NCBI RefSeq assembly: GCF_001905905.1 | Contig: NZ_LIVT01000004.1 | Coordinates: forward strand, 317,970 to 381,969 | Length of the DNA: 64,000 nucleotides | Direction: 5' to 3' | DNA from: Streptomyces sp. CB02366 | Lineage (GTDB): Bacteria > Actinomycetota > Actinomycetes > Streptomycetales > Streptomycetaceae | Part shown: one piece after another, positions 24,086 to 31,901 of the stretch | How the letters are laid out: each line of letters opens with the position of its first letter | Position numbering within the stretch: the first letter of the stretch is position 1 | Program-made: the position numbers and the translations under genes | The notes under the pieces: generated by a model | The model's database searches: none | Seen by the model: only the letters and a program-made list of their open reading frames with translations | Told to the model about the DNA's origin: nothing

Positions 24086-25150
24086 TCAGGCGTTGCTGGC
24101 CGCCACCCAGCGCTCCAGGGCCCGCTTGGCCGCCCCGGAGTCGATGGAGTCGGCGGCCACCGCGATCTTCGCCGCGAGCTGTTCGACCAGCGTCCCCGCG
24201 GCCGGGTCCAGGGCGACCAGGGCCGCCGCCGAGTTGAGCAGGACCGCCTCCCTCACCGCGCCGCCCTCGCCGTCCAGCAGCCGCCGGGCCACATCGGCGT
24301 TGTACGAGGCGTCCGCGCCGCGCAGCGCCTCGACGGGGACGATGGGCAGCCCGACGTCACGCGGGTCGAACGCCTCTTCGCGGACCGCGCCGTCCCGCAC
24401 CACCCAGACCCGGGAGGTGGCGGTGGTGGTCAGCTCGTCGAGGCCGTCGTCGCCGCGGAAGACCAGGGCGGAGTTGCCCCGGGCGGCCAGGACGCCCGCG
24501 ACGATGGGCGCCATCCGGGCGTCGGCGACGCCGACCGCCTGGGCGCGGACCTGGGCCGGGTTGGTGAGGGGGCCCAGGATGTTGAACGTGGTCTGCGCGC
24601 CGAGCTCCTTGCGGGCCTTGGCGGCGTACCGCAGGGCGGGGTGGAACTTCACGGCGAAGCAGAAGGTGATGCCCGCCTCTTCGGCGACCTCGACGACCCG
24701 CCGCGGGGTCAGCTCCAGATTGACGCCGAGCTTCTCCAGCACGTCGGAGGAGCCGCTGGCGGAGGAGGCGGCCCGGTTGCCGTGCTTGACGACCTTGGCG
24801 CCGGTGCCGGCGACGACGATCGCGGACATGGTCGAGATGTTGACCGTCCTGGCGAGGTCGCCGCCGGTGCCGACGATGTCGACCGTGCGGCCCGGCACCC
24901 GGATGGTGTTGGCGTGGGCGTACATCGCGCGGACCAGTCCGGTGACCTCGTCGACGGTCTCGCCCTTGGCCCGCAGCGCCACGGCGAATCCGGCGATCTG
25001 CGCGTCGGTGGCCTCGCCGCTCATGATGCGGTCCATGGCCCAGGCGGTCTCCTCGGAGCTGAGGTCCTCGCCGCGCAGGAGCGGGTTCAGGAGGCCGGGC
25101 CAGGAGGGGGCCGCCACGCCGTCGCCGCCGCTCGGGGTCACCACGTTCAT
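24086..25150 (-). CDS. trpD: anthranilate phosphoribosyltransferase
   Basis: 354 aa. Signature motifs: DIVGTGGDLARTVNIST (PRPP-binding GTGGD), VAGTGAKVVKHGNRAASSASGSSDVLEKLG (KHGNR), and FNILGPLTNPAQVRAQAVGV. It transfers the phosphoribosyl group from PRPP to anthranilate, the second step of the tryptophan pathway. ATG at 25150 has GGAG six bases upstream. It lies next to the qcr genes but is separated from qcrB by a strong terminator. Mycobacteria have the same trpD-ctaE/qcr linkage. Confidence 0.95.
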   Translation of the reverse strand: MNVVTPSGGDGVAAPSWPGLLNPLLRGEDLSSEETAWAMDRIMSGEATDAQIAGFAVALRAKGETVDEVTGLVRAMYAHANTIRVPGRTVDIVGTGGDLARTVNISTMSAIVVAGTGAKVVKHGNRAASSASGSSDVLEKLGVNLELTPRRVVEVAEEAGITFCFAVKFHPALRYAAKARKELGAQTTFNILGPLTNPAQVRAQAVGVADARMAPIVAGVLAARGNSALVFRGDDGLDELTTTATSRVWVVRDGAVREEAFDPRDVGLPIVPVEALRGADASYNADVARRLLDGEGGAVREAVLLNSAAALVALDPAAGTLVEQLAAKIAVAADSIDSGAAKRALERWVAASNA

Positions 25151-25218
25151 GGTCCGCTCCAGGGTCCACAGCCGGTCAGGGGAATCGGCTCCACCCTATC
25201 CAGCGCCGGGGACCGCGA

Positions 25219-25249
25219 AGAGCCCCGTCCATCGAATGGACGGGGCTCT
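25219..25249. terminator. terminator between qcrB and trpD
   Basis: A 14-bp stem (25219-25232 with 25236-25249) with loop CGA, extended by a further CCGCG/CGCGG after a mismatch. It directly follows qcrB on the minus strand. Confidence 0.75.
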
Positions 25250-25273
25250 CGCGGTGGCGATCAGTTCAGGGGA

Positions 25274-26923
25274 TCAGTGGTGGCCGTGGCCCTCGCTGAT
25301 CTCCTTGTACTCCTCGGGGGTCGCCTTGGGGATCTGGTTCCCCTCGCCGTAGAACCCCTTGCTGAGCTTGGCGCGCAGCTTCTGCACCGGGGAGATCTTG
25401 CGCTTCACGCCGTTCTCGTCGACCGCGGGGCCGAGTTCGAGCGGCTTGTACTGCTCGTGCGCCGTGAGCGTGTGCAGCTGCGCGGGGCTGAGCGGCTCGT
25501 GGACCTCCACGAACTCACCGTGCGGCAGGCGCTTGATGATGCCGGACTCGCGTCCGTGCAGCACCTTCTCCCGGTCGCGGCGCTGGAGGCCGAGGCAGAT
25601 CCGCTTGGTGACGATGAACACGATGACCGGTCCGAGGAAGAAGAAGATCCGGACGAACCAGGTGATGGCGTTGATCGACAGGTGGAAGTGCGTGGCCCAC
25701 AGGTCGTTGCCGCCGCCGATGAGGCCGACGAAGTAGGCCGTGATCCACGCGGCGCCGAACGCGGTGCGCGTCGGGGCGTTGCGCGGGCGGTCCAGGATGT
25801 GGTGCTCGCGCTTGTCGCCGGTGACCCAGGACTCGATGAACGGGTAGAGCGCGATGACGCCGAGCACCAGGCCGAAGGCGACCAGCGGGATGAACACGCC
25901 CAGGACGAGCGTGTGGCCCCACAGGTTGATCTCCCAGCCCGGCATCACACGGACCAGACCCTCGGCGAAGCCCATGTACCAGTCGGGCTGGGCGCCGGTG
26001 GAGACCTGGTCGACCCGGTAGGGGCCGATGGCCCAGATCGGGTTGATCGTGGCGATCGCCGAGATGACCGCGATGATGCCGAAGACGAGGAAGAAGAACC
26101 CTCCGGCCTTCGCCATGTACACGGGCAGCAGCGGCATGCCGACGACGTTCTTGTTGGTCCGGCCGGGGCCCGCGAACTGCGTGTGCTTGTGGTAGAAGAC
26201 CAGGATCAGGTGGGCCACCAGCAGGCCGAGCATGATGCCCGGCAGCAGCAGGATGTGGACCGAGTAGAACCGGGCCACGAAGTCGTGGCCGGGGAACTCG
26301 CCGCCGAACAGGAACATCGAGATGTACGTGCCGACGATCGGCACGGACAGGATCGCGCCCTGGGTGAAGCGGACACCCGTACCGGAGAGCAGGTCGTCCG
26401 GGAGGGAGTAGCCGGTGAACCCGGTGAACATGCCGAGCACGAACAGCAGGAAGCCGAACAGCCAGTTGATCTCGCGCGGCTTGCGGAAGGCGCCCGTGAA
26501 GAAGACGCGCATCATGTGCACGAACATGGCGGCCAGGAAGATCAGCGCGGCCCAGTGGTGGATCTGCCGCACGAGCAGACCACCGCGGACCTCGAAGCTG
26601 ATCTTCAGGGTCGAGGCGTACGCCTCGGACATCCGGATGCCCTGCATGGGCTCGTACGGACCGTGGTAAACGATCTCGCCCATGCTCGGCTGGAAGAACA
26701 GCGTCAGGTACACACCCGTGAGGATGATGATGATGAAGCTGTAGAGCGCGACCTCACCGAGCATGAAGGACCAGTGGTCCGGGAAGATCTTGCGCATGTT
26801 GGCCTTGGCCAGGCCGTAGATGCCCAGCCGGCCGTCAGCCCAGTCGGCGACCCGCTCGCCCGCCGGGGCCTTGCGCCCGCTCGCCGGTTCGGCGGCGGAG
26901 GGGTTTGTCGTCGCAGTACTCAT
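25274..26923 (-). CDS. qcrB: cytochrome bc1 complex cytochrome b subunit
   Basis: 549 aa, the long actinobacterial form with a C-terminal extension of about 120 residues. It has membrane segments with heme-ligand His pairs, including QIHHWAALIFLAAMFVHMMRVFF (about residue 110) and FYSVHILLLPGIMLGLLVAHLILVFYHKHTQF, and the Qo motif PEW region reads QPDWYMGFAEG (PDW form). ATG at 26923 overlaps qcrA stop by 4 bp. Part of the bc1-aa3 supercomplex oxidising menaquinol and passing electrons through diheme cytochrome c to CtaC. Confidence 0.96.
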   Translation of the reverse strand: MSTATTNPSAAEPASGRKAPAGERVADWADGRLGIYGLAKANMRKIFPDHWSFMLGEVALYSFIIIILTGVYLTLFFQPSMGEIVYHGPYEPMQGIRMSEAYASTLKISFEVRGGLLVRQIHHWAALIFLAAMFVHMMRVFFTGAFRKPREINWLFGFLLFVLGMFTGFTGYSLPDDLLSGTGVRFTQGAILSVPIVGTYISMFLFGGEFPGHDFVARFYSVHILLLPGIMLGLLVAHLILVFYHKHTQFAGPGRTNKNVVGMPLLPVYMAKAGGFFFLVFGIIAVISAIATINPIWAIGPYRVDQVSTGAQPDWYMGFAEGLVRVMPGWEINLWGHTLVLGVFIPLVAFGLVLGVIALYPFIESWVTGDKREHHILDRPRNAPTRTAFGAAWITAYFVGLIGGGNDLWATHFHLSINAITWFVRIFFFLGPVIVFIVTKRICLGLQRRDREKVLHGRESGIIKRLPHGEFVEVHEPLSPAQLHTLTAHEQYKPLELGPAVDENGVKRKISPVQKLRAKLSKGFYGEGNQIPKATPEEYKEISEGHGHH

Positions 26924-27972
26924 CCGCGCTCCCAGAAGGCAGCACCGACGGGCTCGTCGAAGTCGCCGAGCGCCTCGAGGTTGCCCTCGCTGTTGACTCC
27001 GATCCGCAGCTGCGGAAGGGGGTGGCCGGCGGGACCGAAGATGACGCGAGCGCCGTCGGAAAGGTCGAAGGTGGACTGGTGGCACGGGCAGAGCACGTGG
27101 TGCGTCTGCTGCTCGTACAGGCTGATCGGGCAGCCGACGTGGGTGCAGACCTTGGAGAACGCGACGATGCCCTCGTGGGCCCAGTCCCGCTGGCGCTTGT
27201 CCTTGATGTCGTCCGGCTCGATGCGGACGAGCATCAGGGCGGCCTTGCCCATCTGCGTCTGGAAGTCGTGCGCCTCCGGGTCGAGCCCCTCGGGCATGGC
27301 GAAGGTCAGCGACCCGACGGTGATGTGCTCGGGGCGCAGCGGCTTCATCGTGTTCATGTTGATGAGCTGCTTGCCCTCCGCCCAGAGGGTCTTGCGGAGC
27401 TTCTTCTCCGGCAGCGGACCGAGGTCGCGCAGCAGGACCACGCCGGAGAGCGGCACCAGGGCCAGCGCGCCGAACATGGTGTTGCGGATCAGCTTGCGAC
27501 GGCCGATCGCGGACTCCGCGGCACCGGCCGCGAAGTCGGCCATGACCTGGGCCTTGACCTCGGGCGTCGCCTCGATCGGGTGACGGTCGTCCGCGACCTC
27601 GACGTCGGACATGAGGGTGCGCGCCCAGTGGACGGCTCCCGCGCCGATGAAGAAGAGCGCCGCGCCCAGGGTGAGACCCAGGGAGAAGTTGAGCGCGCTC
27701 ACGTGGCCGAACGGCCAGATGTAGACGATCTTGTCCACCGGGAAGATGACGTAGGAGGCGATGAAGCCCACCGTCGCCAGCATCGAAAGGGTGAACATGA
27801 ACGCGACGGCGCGCTCGGAGCGGTTCGCGGCGCGTTCGTCGAGGTCCTGGATGCGCGGCTGGTGGGCCGGCAGCCCGGGGTCGGCGAACGGGTCGTCCGC
27901 ACGCTCCACCGCGCCGTGCGCGGTCTCCTGCACAACGGGCAGGTTGTCTTCTGGAATCTGTTGGCTACTCAT
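26920..27972 (-). CDS. qcrA: cytochrome bc1 complex Rieske iron-sulfur subunit
   Basis: 350 aa, actinobacterial type with three N-terminal membrane segments (for example VAFMFTLSMLATVGFIASYVIF and LNFSLGLTLGAALFFIGAGAVHW). The [2Fe-2S] motifs are CTHVGCP and CPCHQSTFD near residues 255-290. It moves electrons from menaquinol to the diheme cytochrome c. Overlaps both neighbours by 4 bp (qcrC-qcrA-qcrB). Confidence 0.96.
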   Translation of the reverse strand: MSSQQIPEDNLPVVQETAHGAVERADDPFADPGLPAHQPRIQDLDERAANRSERAVAFMFTLSMLATVGFIASYVIFPVDKIVYIWPFGHVSALNFSLGLTLGAALFFIGAGAVHWARTLMSDVEVADDRHPIEATPEVKAQVMADFAAGAAESAIGRRKLIRNTMFGALALVPLSGVVLLRDLGPLPEKKLRKTLWAEGKQLINMNTMKPLRPEHITVGSLTFAMPEGLDPEAHDFQTQMGKAALMLVRIEPDDIKDKRQRDWAHEGIVAFSKVCTHVGCPISLYEQQTHHVLCPCHQSTFDLSDGARVIFGPAGHPLPQLRIGVNSEGNLEALGDFDEPVGAAFWERG

Positions 27973-28778
27973 GACTTCTTGGCCTTAGCGGTGTGGGCCG
28001 CGACCCAAACGGCGACTGCGACGAGCGCACCGAGTCCGAAGATCCAGGCGAACAGGCCCTCGCTGACCGGGCCGAGACCGCCGAGGGCCAGACCGCCGGG
28101 GCTCTCCGTCTCATCACCGTTCACGGTCTCGATGTACGCGATGATGTCCTTCTTCTCCTGCTCCGGCATCGTCGTGTCGGGGAAGGAGGGCATGCTCTGC
28201 GGGCCGGTCTGCATGGCCTCGTAGATGTGCTTCGGGCTCACACCTTCGAGGTCGGGTGCGTACTTGCCCTCCGTCAGGGCTCCGCCCTTACCGGTGAAGT
28301 TGTGGCACTGGGCGCAGTTGGTGCGGAACAGTTCGCCGCCGTTGGCGACGTCCGCGCCCGCCGGGTCGACCTGCTTGTCGGTCGGCGTGATCGGACCGGC
28401 GCCGAGCGACGCGACGTACGCCGCGAGCTGGTCGATCTCCGCCTGGCTGTAGATGACCTTCTTCTTCGGTACCTGGGCGCCCGGCTGCTGCGCGGGCATA
28501 CGGCCCGTACCGACCTGGAAGTCCACGGCGGCGGAGCCCACGCCCACGAGGGACGGCCCGTCGGTGGTGCCCTGACCGCCGGTGCCGTGGCAGCTGGCGC
28601 AGCCTACGGCGTAGAGCTTCTTGCCCTCTTCGATGGCGAGGGACTGGGCGGTTTCATCGGCCTGCGCCTTGCCCGCAGGCGCAAACGCGGCGTACAGCCC
28701 CCCGGTAGCCGCCAGCGCGAGGAGTAGTACGACGACCGCCGCCAGCGGATGGCGTCGTCGTGCGGAGAGCTTTTTCAC
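27969..28778 (-). CDS. qcrC: cytochrome bc1 complex diheme cytochrome c subunit
   Basis: 269 aa. N-terminal membrane anchor (HPLAAVVVLLLALAATGGLYAAF), two heme c motifs CASCHG (about residue 57) and CAQCHN (about residue 157), and a C-terminal membrane segment (GLFAWIFGLGALVAVAVWVAAH). This diheme subunit links bc1 to CuA of the oxidase, because actinobacteria lack a soluble cytochrome c. GTG start (GTGAAAAAG). Operon ctaE-qcrC-qcrA-qcrB. Confidence 0.95.
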   Translation of the reverse strand: MKKLSARRRHPLAAVVVLLLALAATGGLYAAFAPAGKAQADETAQSLAIEEGKKLYAVGCASCHGTGGQGTTDGPSLVGVGSAAVDFQVGTGRMPAQQPGAQVPKKKVIYSQAEIDQLAAYVASLGAGPITPTDKQVDPAGADVANGGELFRTNCAQCHNFTGKGGALTEGKYAPDLEGVSPKHIYEAMQTGPQSMPSFPDTTMPEQEKKDIIAYIETVNGDETESPGGLALGGLGPVSEGLFAWIFGLGALVAVAVWVAAHTAKAKKS

Positions 28779-28833
28779 GGATTACCCCGGTGTCAGGATC
28801 TTCTGCGTCGATGGTGGGCGGGTGCGAGCCCGG

Positions 28834-29454
28834 TTACTTGATCATGTAGATCGTTGCGAACAGGCCGATCCATACGACATCGACGAAGTGCCAGTAGTAG
28901 GACACGACGATGGCGGCGGTGGCCTGATCGTGGGTGAACCTCTTGGCCGCGTACGTTCTGCCGAGGACCAGCAGGAAGGCGATGAGACCGCCTGTCACGT
29001 GCAGACCGTGGAAGCCGGTGGTCAGGTAGAACACCGAGCCGTAGGGGTCGGACGAGAGGGAGAGCCCCGCGTCCTTGACCAGCTCGGTGTACTCCAGGAC
29101 CTGGCCGCCGATGAAGATCGCACCCATCACGAACGTGATGATGAACCAGGTGCGGAGCTTCTTCACATCGCCCCGCTCGGCGGCGAAGACGCCGAGCTGG
29201 CAGGTGAGTGAGGAGAGCACCAGGATGGTGGTGTTCGTCGCCGAGAACGGGAAGTTCAGATGGCCGGACATCTCCTTCCAGTAATCGGGTCCCATCACCG
29301 ATCGCAGGGTGAAGTACATCGCGAAGAGGGCCGCGAAGAACATCAGCTCGGAACTCAACCAGATGATGGTTCCGACGCTGGTGAGGTTCGGCCGATTGAC
29401 CGACGGGTGCGCGTGCCCGGTTTCTACTGTCGTTGCTGTCGCCACGACCGACAT
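28834..29454 (-). CDS. ctaE: cytochrome c oxidase subunit III
   Basis: 206 aa, five membrane segments, typical of actinobacterial subunit III: SVGTIIWLSSELMFFAALFAMYFTLRS, TILVLSSLTCQLGVFAAERG, TWFIITFVMGAIFIGGQVLEY, TTGFHGLHVTGGLIAFLLVLGR and AAIVVSYYWHFVDVVWIGLFATIYMIK. The conserved FHGLHV and WHFVDVVW motifs are present. First gene of the ctaE-qcrCAB operon, 55 bp before qcrC. The ATG start codon lies inside a perfect 21-bp inverted repeat. Confidence 0.95.
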   Translation of the reverse strand: MSVVATATTVETGHAHPSVNRPNLTSVGTIIWLSSELMFFAALFAMYFTLRSVMGPDYWKEMSGHLNFPFSATNTTILVLSSLTCQLGVFAAERGDVKKLRTWFIITFVMGAIFIGGQVLEYTELVKDAGLSLSSDPYGSVFYLTTGFHGLHVTGGLIAFLLVLGRTYAAKRFTHDQATAAIVVSYYWHFVDVVWIGLFATIYMIK

Positions 29455-29465
29455 TATGTCGGTCG
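29445..29465. promoter_or_regulatory. perfect inverted repeat over the ctaE start codon
   Basis: CGACCGACAT, one T, then the exact complement ATGTCGGTCG. The ctaE ATG (read on the minus strand) is in the arm. It may be an operator, an RNA hairpin that occludes the start, or both. Confidence 0.45.
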
Positions 29466-29653
29466 CTTATCCCGCCCTCACCCCGGGGGGTGCCGTTCGG
29501 TGTGTCCGTGCCGTCCGCAGGGGTCGCGCCCTGCGCCGAACGGCCCAGCGCGACGTCGTCATTACCGGTGCTGACGGCCGGTCGGGCGGAGTACGATCCG
29601 CGCATCGGTTCATGCCCCGAGAGCCCCGACGACGTCGATGTCACGGAGGAACA

Positions 29654-30055
29654 ATGCAGGCGACCGCCACGGTCCTGGTCTACAGCGACGACGCCAACAT
29701 CCGGGAGCAGGTGCGGCTGGCAGCCGGTCGCCGGCCCGCCGCGGACGTGCCACCGGTGGAGTTCCTGGAGTGCGCGACGCTCCCGGCCGTCCTCGCGGCG
29801 CTGGACGGCGGGGGCGTCGACGTCTGTGTGCTGGACGGCGAGACGGCTCCCGTCGGCGGCATGGGCGTCTGCCGCCAGATCAAGGACGAGATCTTCCGCT
29901 GCCCGCCGGTGCTCCTGCTGATCGGCCGCCCGCAGGACGCGTGGCTGGCCACCTGGAGCCGCGCGGAGGCCGCCGTGACGCTGCCGGTGGAGCCGGTGGA
30001 GTTCGCCGACGCGCTGGCCGCCCTGCTGCGGCAGCGGCTCTCCGTGGGGGCCTGA
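29654..30055 (+). CDS. orphan receiver-like (CheY-fold) protein
   Basis: 133 aa. The chain follows a receiver fold: TVLVYSDDANIREQVRLAAG (acidic pair DD), VDVCVLDGETAPVGGMGVCRQIKDE (Asp in the phosphoacceptor position), PPVLLLIGRPQD, and VTLPVEPVEFADALAALL. The conserved switch Lys of receivers (usually KPV) reads LPV, and the Thr/Ser position is replaced by I-G. No output domain. It may be a pseudo-receiver. ATG with GGAGG four bases upstream. Divergent from ctaE, sharing a 199-bp promoter region. Confidence 0.7.
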   Translation: MQATATVLVYSDDANIREQVRLAAGRRPAADVPPVEFLECATLPAVLAALDGGGVDVCVLDGETAPVGGMGVCRQIKDEIFRCPPVLLLIGRPQDAWLATWSRAEAAVTLPVEPVEFADALAALLRQRLSVGA

Positions 30056-30077
30056 GAGGCCGCCGCGGCCCGGTGGG

Positions 30078-30098
30078 CGGGCGCCCGGCGGGCGCCCG
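30078..30098. terminator. hairpin between receiver and L,D-transpeptidase genes
   Basis: 9-bp GC stem (30078-30086 with 30090-30098) and 3-nt loop in the 52-bp gap between convergent stops. Confidence 0.5.
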
Positions 30099-30107
30099 GC
30101 CCGGGTC

Positions 30108-31361
30108 TCAGACGTGGGGACGCAGCCGGGCGGCCTGGAGGGTCTGCGGGCTGTCCGGCGCCCCCTCGTGGAGGGCGCTGCCCCGCTGCCACTCCTCCCA
30201 GGAGAGGTTCCAGTCGCCGAACCCGTTGCCGAACGGGTCCATGTCCTCGCCCTCGCTGCCGACGACCTTGACGATGTCGCCCTCGCGTACGGTGTCGAAG
30301 AACCACTCGGCGTTGCTCGTGCTCATGCCGGTGCAGCCGTGGCTGACGTTGGCGCTGCCCTGGGAGCCGACGGACCAGGGGGCGGCGTGCACGTACTCGC
30401 CGCTCCAGGTCACCCGGGTGGCCCAGTAGACCGGCAGGTCGTACGACTCCGAGGAACCGGCCGCGATACCGATGCTCTCCCCGCGCATACGGACGAACTG
30501 CTCCTTGGCGAGCACCACCTTGACCCCGTTGCGGGTGGAGAACCCGGGCTTGCCGGTGGTGACCGGAATGGTGTTGATCACTTCTCCGTTGCGGAGCACC
30601 GTCATGGAGTGGTCCGAGGCGTCGGTGACGGCCTCGATCCGGTCGCCGGTCCGGAGCTTGAGCGGCTTGGCGTCGGCTCCGTAGAGCGCGTTGGTCACCT
30701 TGATGCCCGCCAGGTTGGAGCGCACCTCGATGGAGGCGTTGGCCGGCCAGTACTCCTTCGGGCGGTAGTGCAGCTTCTTGTCGTCCACCCAGTGCCAGGA
30801 GCCGGTGACCGCCGGGGTGGAGCGGACCTTCAGGGCGCGCTCGACGGTGGCCCTGGCCGCCTTGTCGGTGATCGGAGCGCTGAGTTCCGCCGTGATGGGC
30901 TGTCCGACGCCGTAGGTGCCCGCCTCAGGGCCGAAGGCGACCTTCAGCAGCTTCTTGGGCGATGAGGTGCCGAAGGAGAGCGTACGGACGCCTGGAGCGC
31001 CGTCGGCGTTCTCCATGGCGACCCTGACGGTGTATCCGGTGCCGGCCGCGAGGGGGACGGTGGAGCGCCAGCGCCTGCCGTCGGCGGAGAGCTCTCCCGC
31101 GAGGTGGCGGCCCCCGGTGTCCACGGCGCTGACGTCGGTGATGCGCCCCTCGTCGCCCTTGACGGTGACTTCCAGGGGCTTGTCGGGATCGGCCTTCTCC
31201 TTGCTGGAGGGGCCGTTGAAGGAGACCTGGTCGCTCGCGTCGAAGGGCTTCGTCGAGAGCGGGTGGCCGTCGGAGGATCCACAGGCGGTCGCACCCGCGG
31301 CGAGGGTCACGACCAGCAGGGTGCAGCTCACTACGGTGCGGAGGCGCGGCGTGTGGTTCAT
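30108..31361 (-). CDS. L,D-transpeptidase with Ig-like domains (LdtMt2 type)
   Basis: 417 aa from the ATG at 31361. Signal peptide TVVSCTLLVVTLAAGATACGSSDG with a possible lipidated Cys. Two Ig-like domains (about residues 40-240) lead to a YkuD catalytic domain with SQGSANVSHGCTGMSTSNAEWFFDTV, where HGC holds the nucleophile Cys. It makes 3-3 peptidoglycan cross-links outside the membrane. The start is supported by a -10-like TAGCGT (31369-31374 on the minus strand) seven bases before it, as in leaderless Streptomyces genes; an ATG 24 bp upstream is the alternative. It sits between ctaCDF and ctaE-qcrCAB, as an insertion in the respiratory cluster. Confidence 0.88.
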   Translation of the reverse strand: MNHTPRLRTVVSCTLLVVTLAAGATACGSSDGHPLSTKPFDASDQVSFNGPSSKEKADPDKPLEVTVKGDEGRITDVSAVDTGGRHLAGELSADGRRWRSTVPLAAGTGYTVRVAMENADGAPGVRTLSFGTSSPKKLLKVAFGPEAGTYGVGQPITAELSAPITDKAARATVERALKVRSTPAVTGSWHWVDDKKLHYRPKEYWPANASIEVRSNLAGIKVTNALYGADAKPLKLRTGDRIEAVTDASDHSMTVLRNGEVINTIPVTTGKPGFSTRNGVKVVLAKEQFVRMRGESIGIAAGSSESYDLPVYWATRVTWSGEYVHAAPWSVGSQGSANVSHGCTGMSTSNAEWFFDTVREGDIVKVVGSEGEDMDPFGNGFGDWNLSWEEWQRGSALHEGAPDSPQTLQAARLRPHV

Positions 31362-31368
31362 GCCGTCC

Positions 31369-31374
31369 ACGCTA
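31369..31374 (-). promoter_or_regulatory. -10-like TAGCGT of the L,D-transpeptidase gene
   Basis: TAGCGT seven bases before the ATG; consistent with a leaderless transcript. No convincing -35 element is visible. Confidence 0.35.
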
Positions 31375-31418
31375 GGAAGATTCATCCGTTCCAGCGCGTT
31401 CAGTGACTGCAAACGAGG

Positions 31419-31455
31419 GAAGGGCCCGCGTCGCTCTCGGCGACGCGGGCCCTTC
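31419..31455 (-). terminator. terminator of ctaCDF
   Basis: Perfect 16-bp stem (31419-31434 with 31440-31455) and a 5-nt loop, 48 bp after the ctaF stop on the minus strand; it also sits upstream of the L,D-transpeptidase gene. Confidence 0.7.
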
Positions 31456-31502
31456 GTGGTGTAGCGCGTGTCACCGCCGGAGCGGTGTCACCGGGTGCGG
31501 TG

Positions 31503-31901
31503 TCACTGGGTGCGGTTCTCGCCCCGGTAGTACTCGAAGACCCAGCCGAAGAGGCCGATCAGGAGCAGGGGGGCGGAGAAGTACAGGAGCCACCAGCCGA
31601 AGACGACGCCCATGAAGGCGAAGGCTCCGCCGACCGCCAGGGAGAGCGGCTGCCAGCTGTGCGGGGAGAAGAACCCCAGCTCGCCGGCCTCGTCGGCGAC
31701 GTCGGCTTCCTTGTTGTCCTGGGCCATGGCGTCGACCCGGTTGGCCGTGAAGGCCAGGTAGAAGCCGATCATGACGGCCAGCCCGAAGGCCAGGAAGAGC
31801 GCCGTGGTGCCGACCGGCTCCTTCGACCACACGCCGTACACGATGGCCATGCCGAGGATGAAGACGCTCAGCCAGATGAACATCTGTCCCTGGATCTTCA
31901 C
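31503..31901 (-). CDS. ctaF: cytochrome c oxidase subunit IV, actinobacterial type
   Basis: 132 aa, four hydrophobic segments (MFIWLSVFILGMAIVYGVW, TTALFLAFGLAVMIGFYLAF, PLSLAVGGAFAFMGVVFGWWLLYF and PLLLIGLFGWVFEYYRGE), the size and sequence type of CtaF of the bc1-aa3 supercomplex. GTG start at 31901 overlaps the ctaD stop (GTGA), last gene of ctaC-ctaD-ctaF. Confidence 0.93.
   Translation of the reverse strand: MKIQGQMFIWLSVFILGMAIVYGVWSKEPVGTTALFLAFGLAVMIGFYLAFTANRVDAMAQDNKEADVADEAGELGFFSPHSWQPLSLAVGGAFAFMGVVFGWWLLYFSAPLLLIGLFGWVFEYYRGENRTQ

Noticed and set aside
24641..27583. Long plus-strand open frame opposite trpD, qcrB and qcrA
   Set aside because: Shadow of real genes; the translation is low-complexity and the minus-strand proteins are well-known respiratory subunits.
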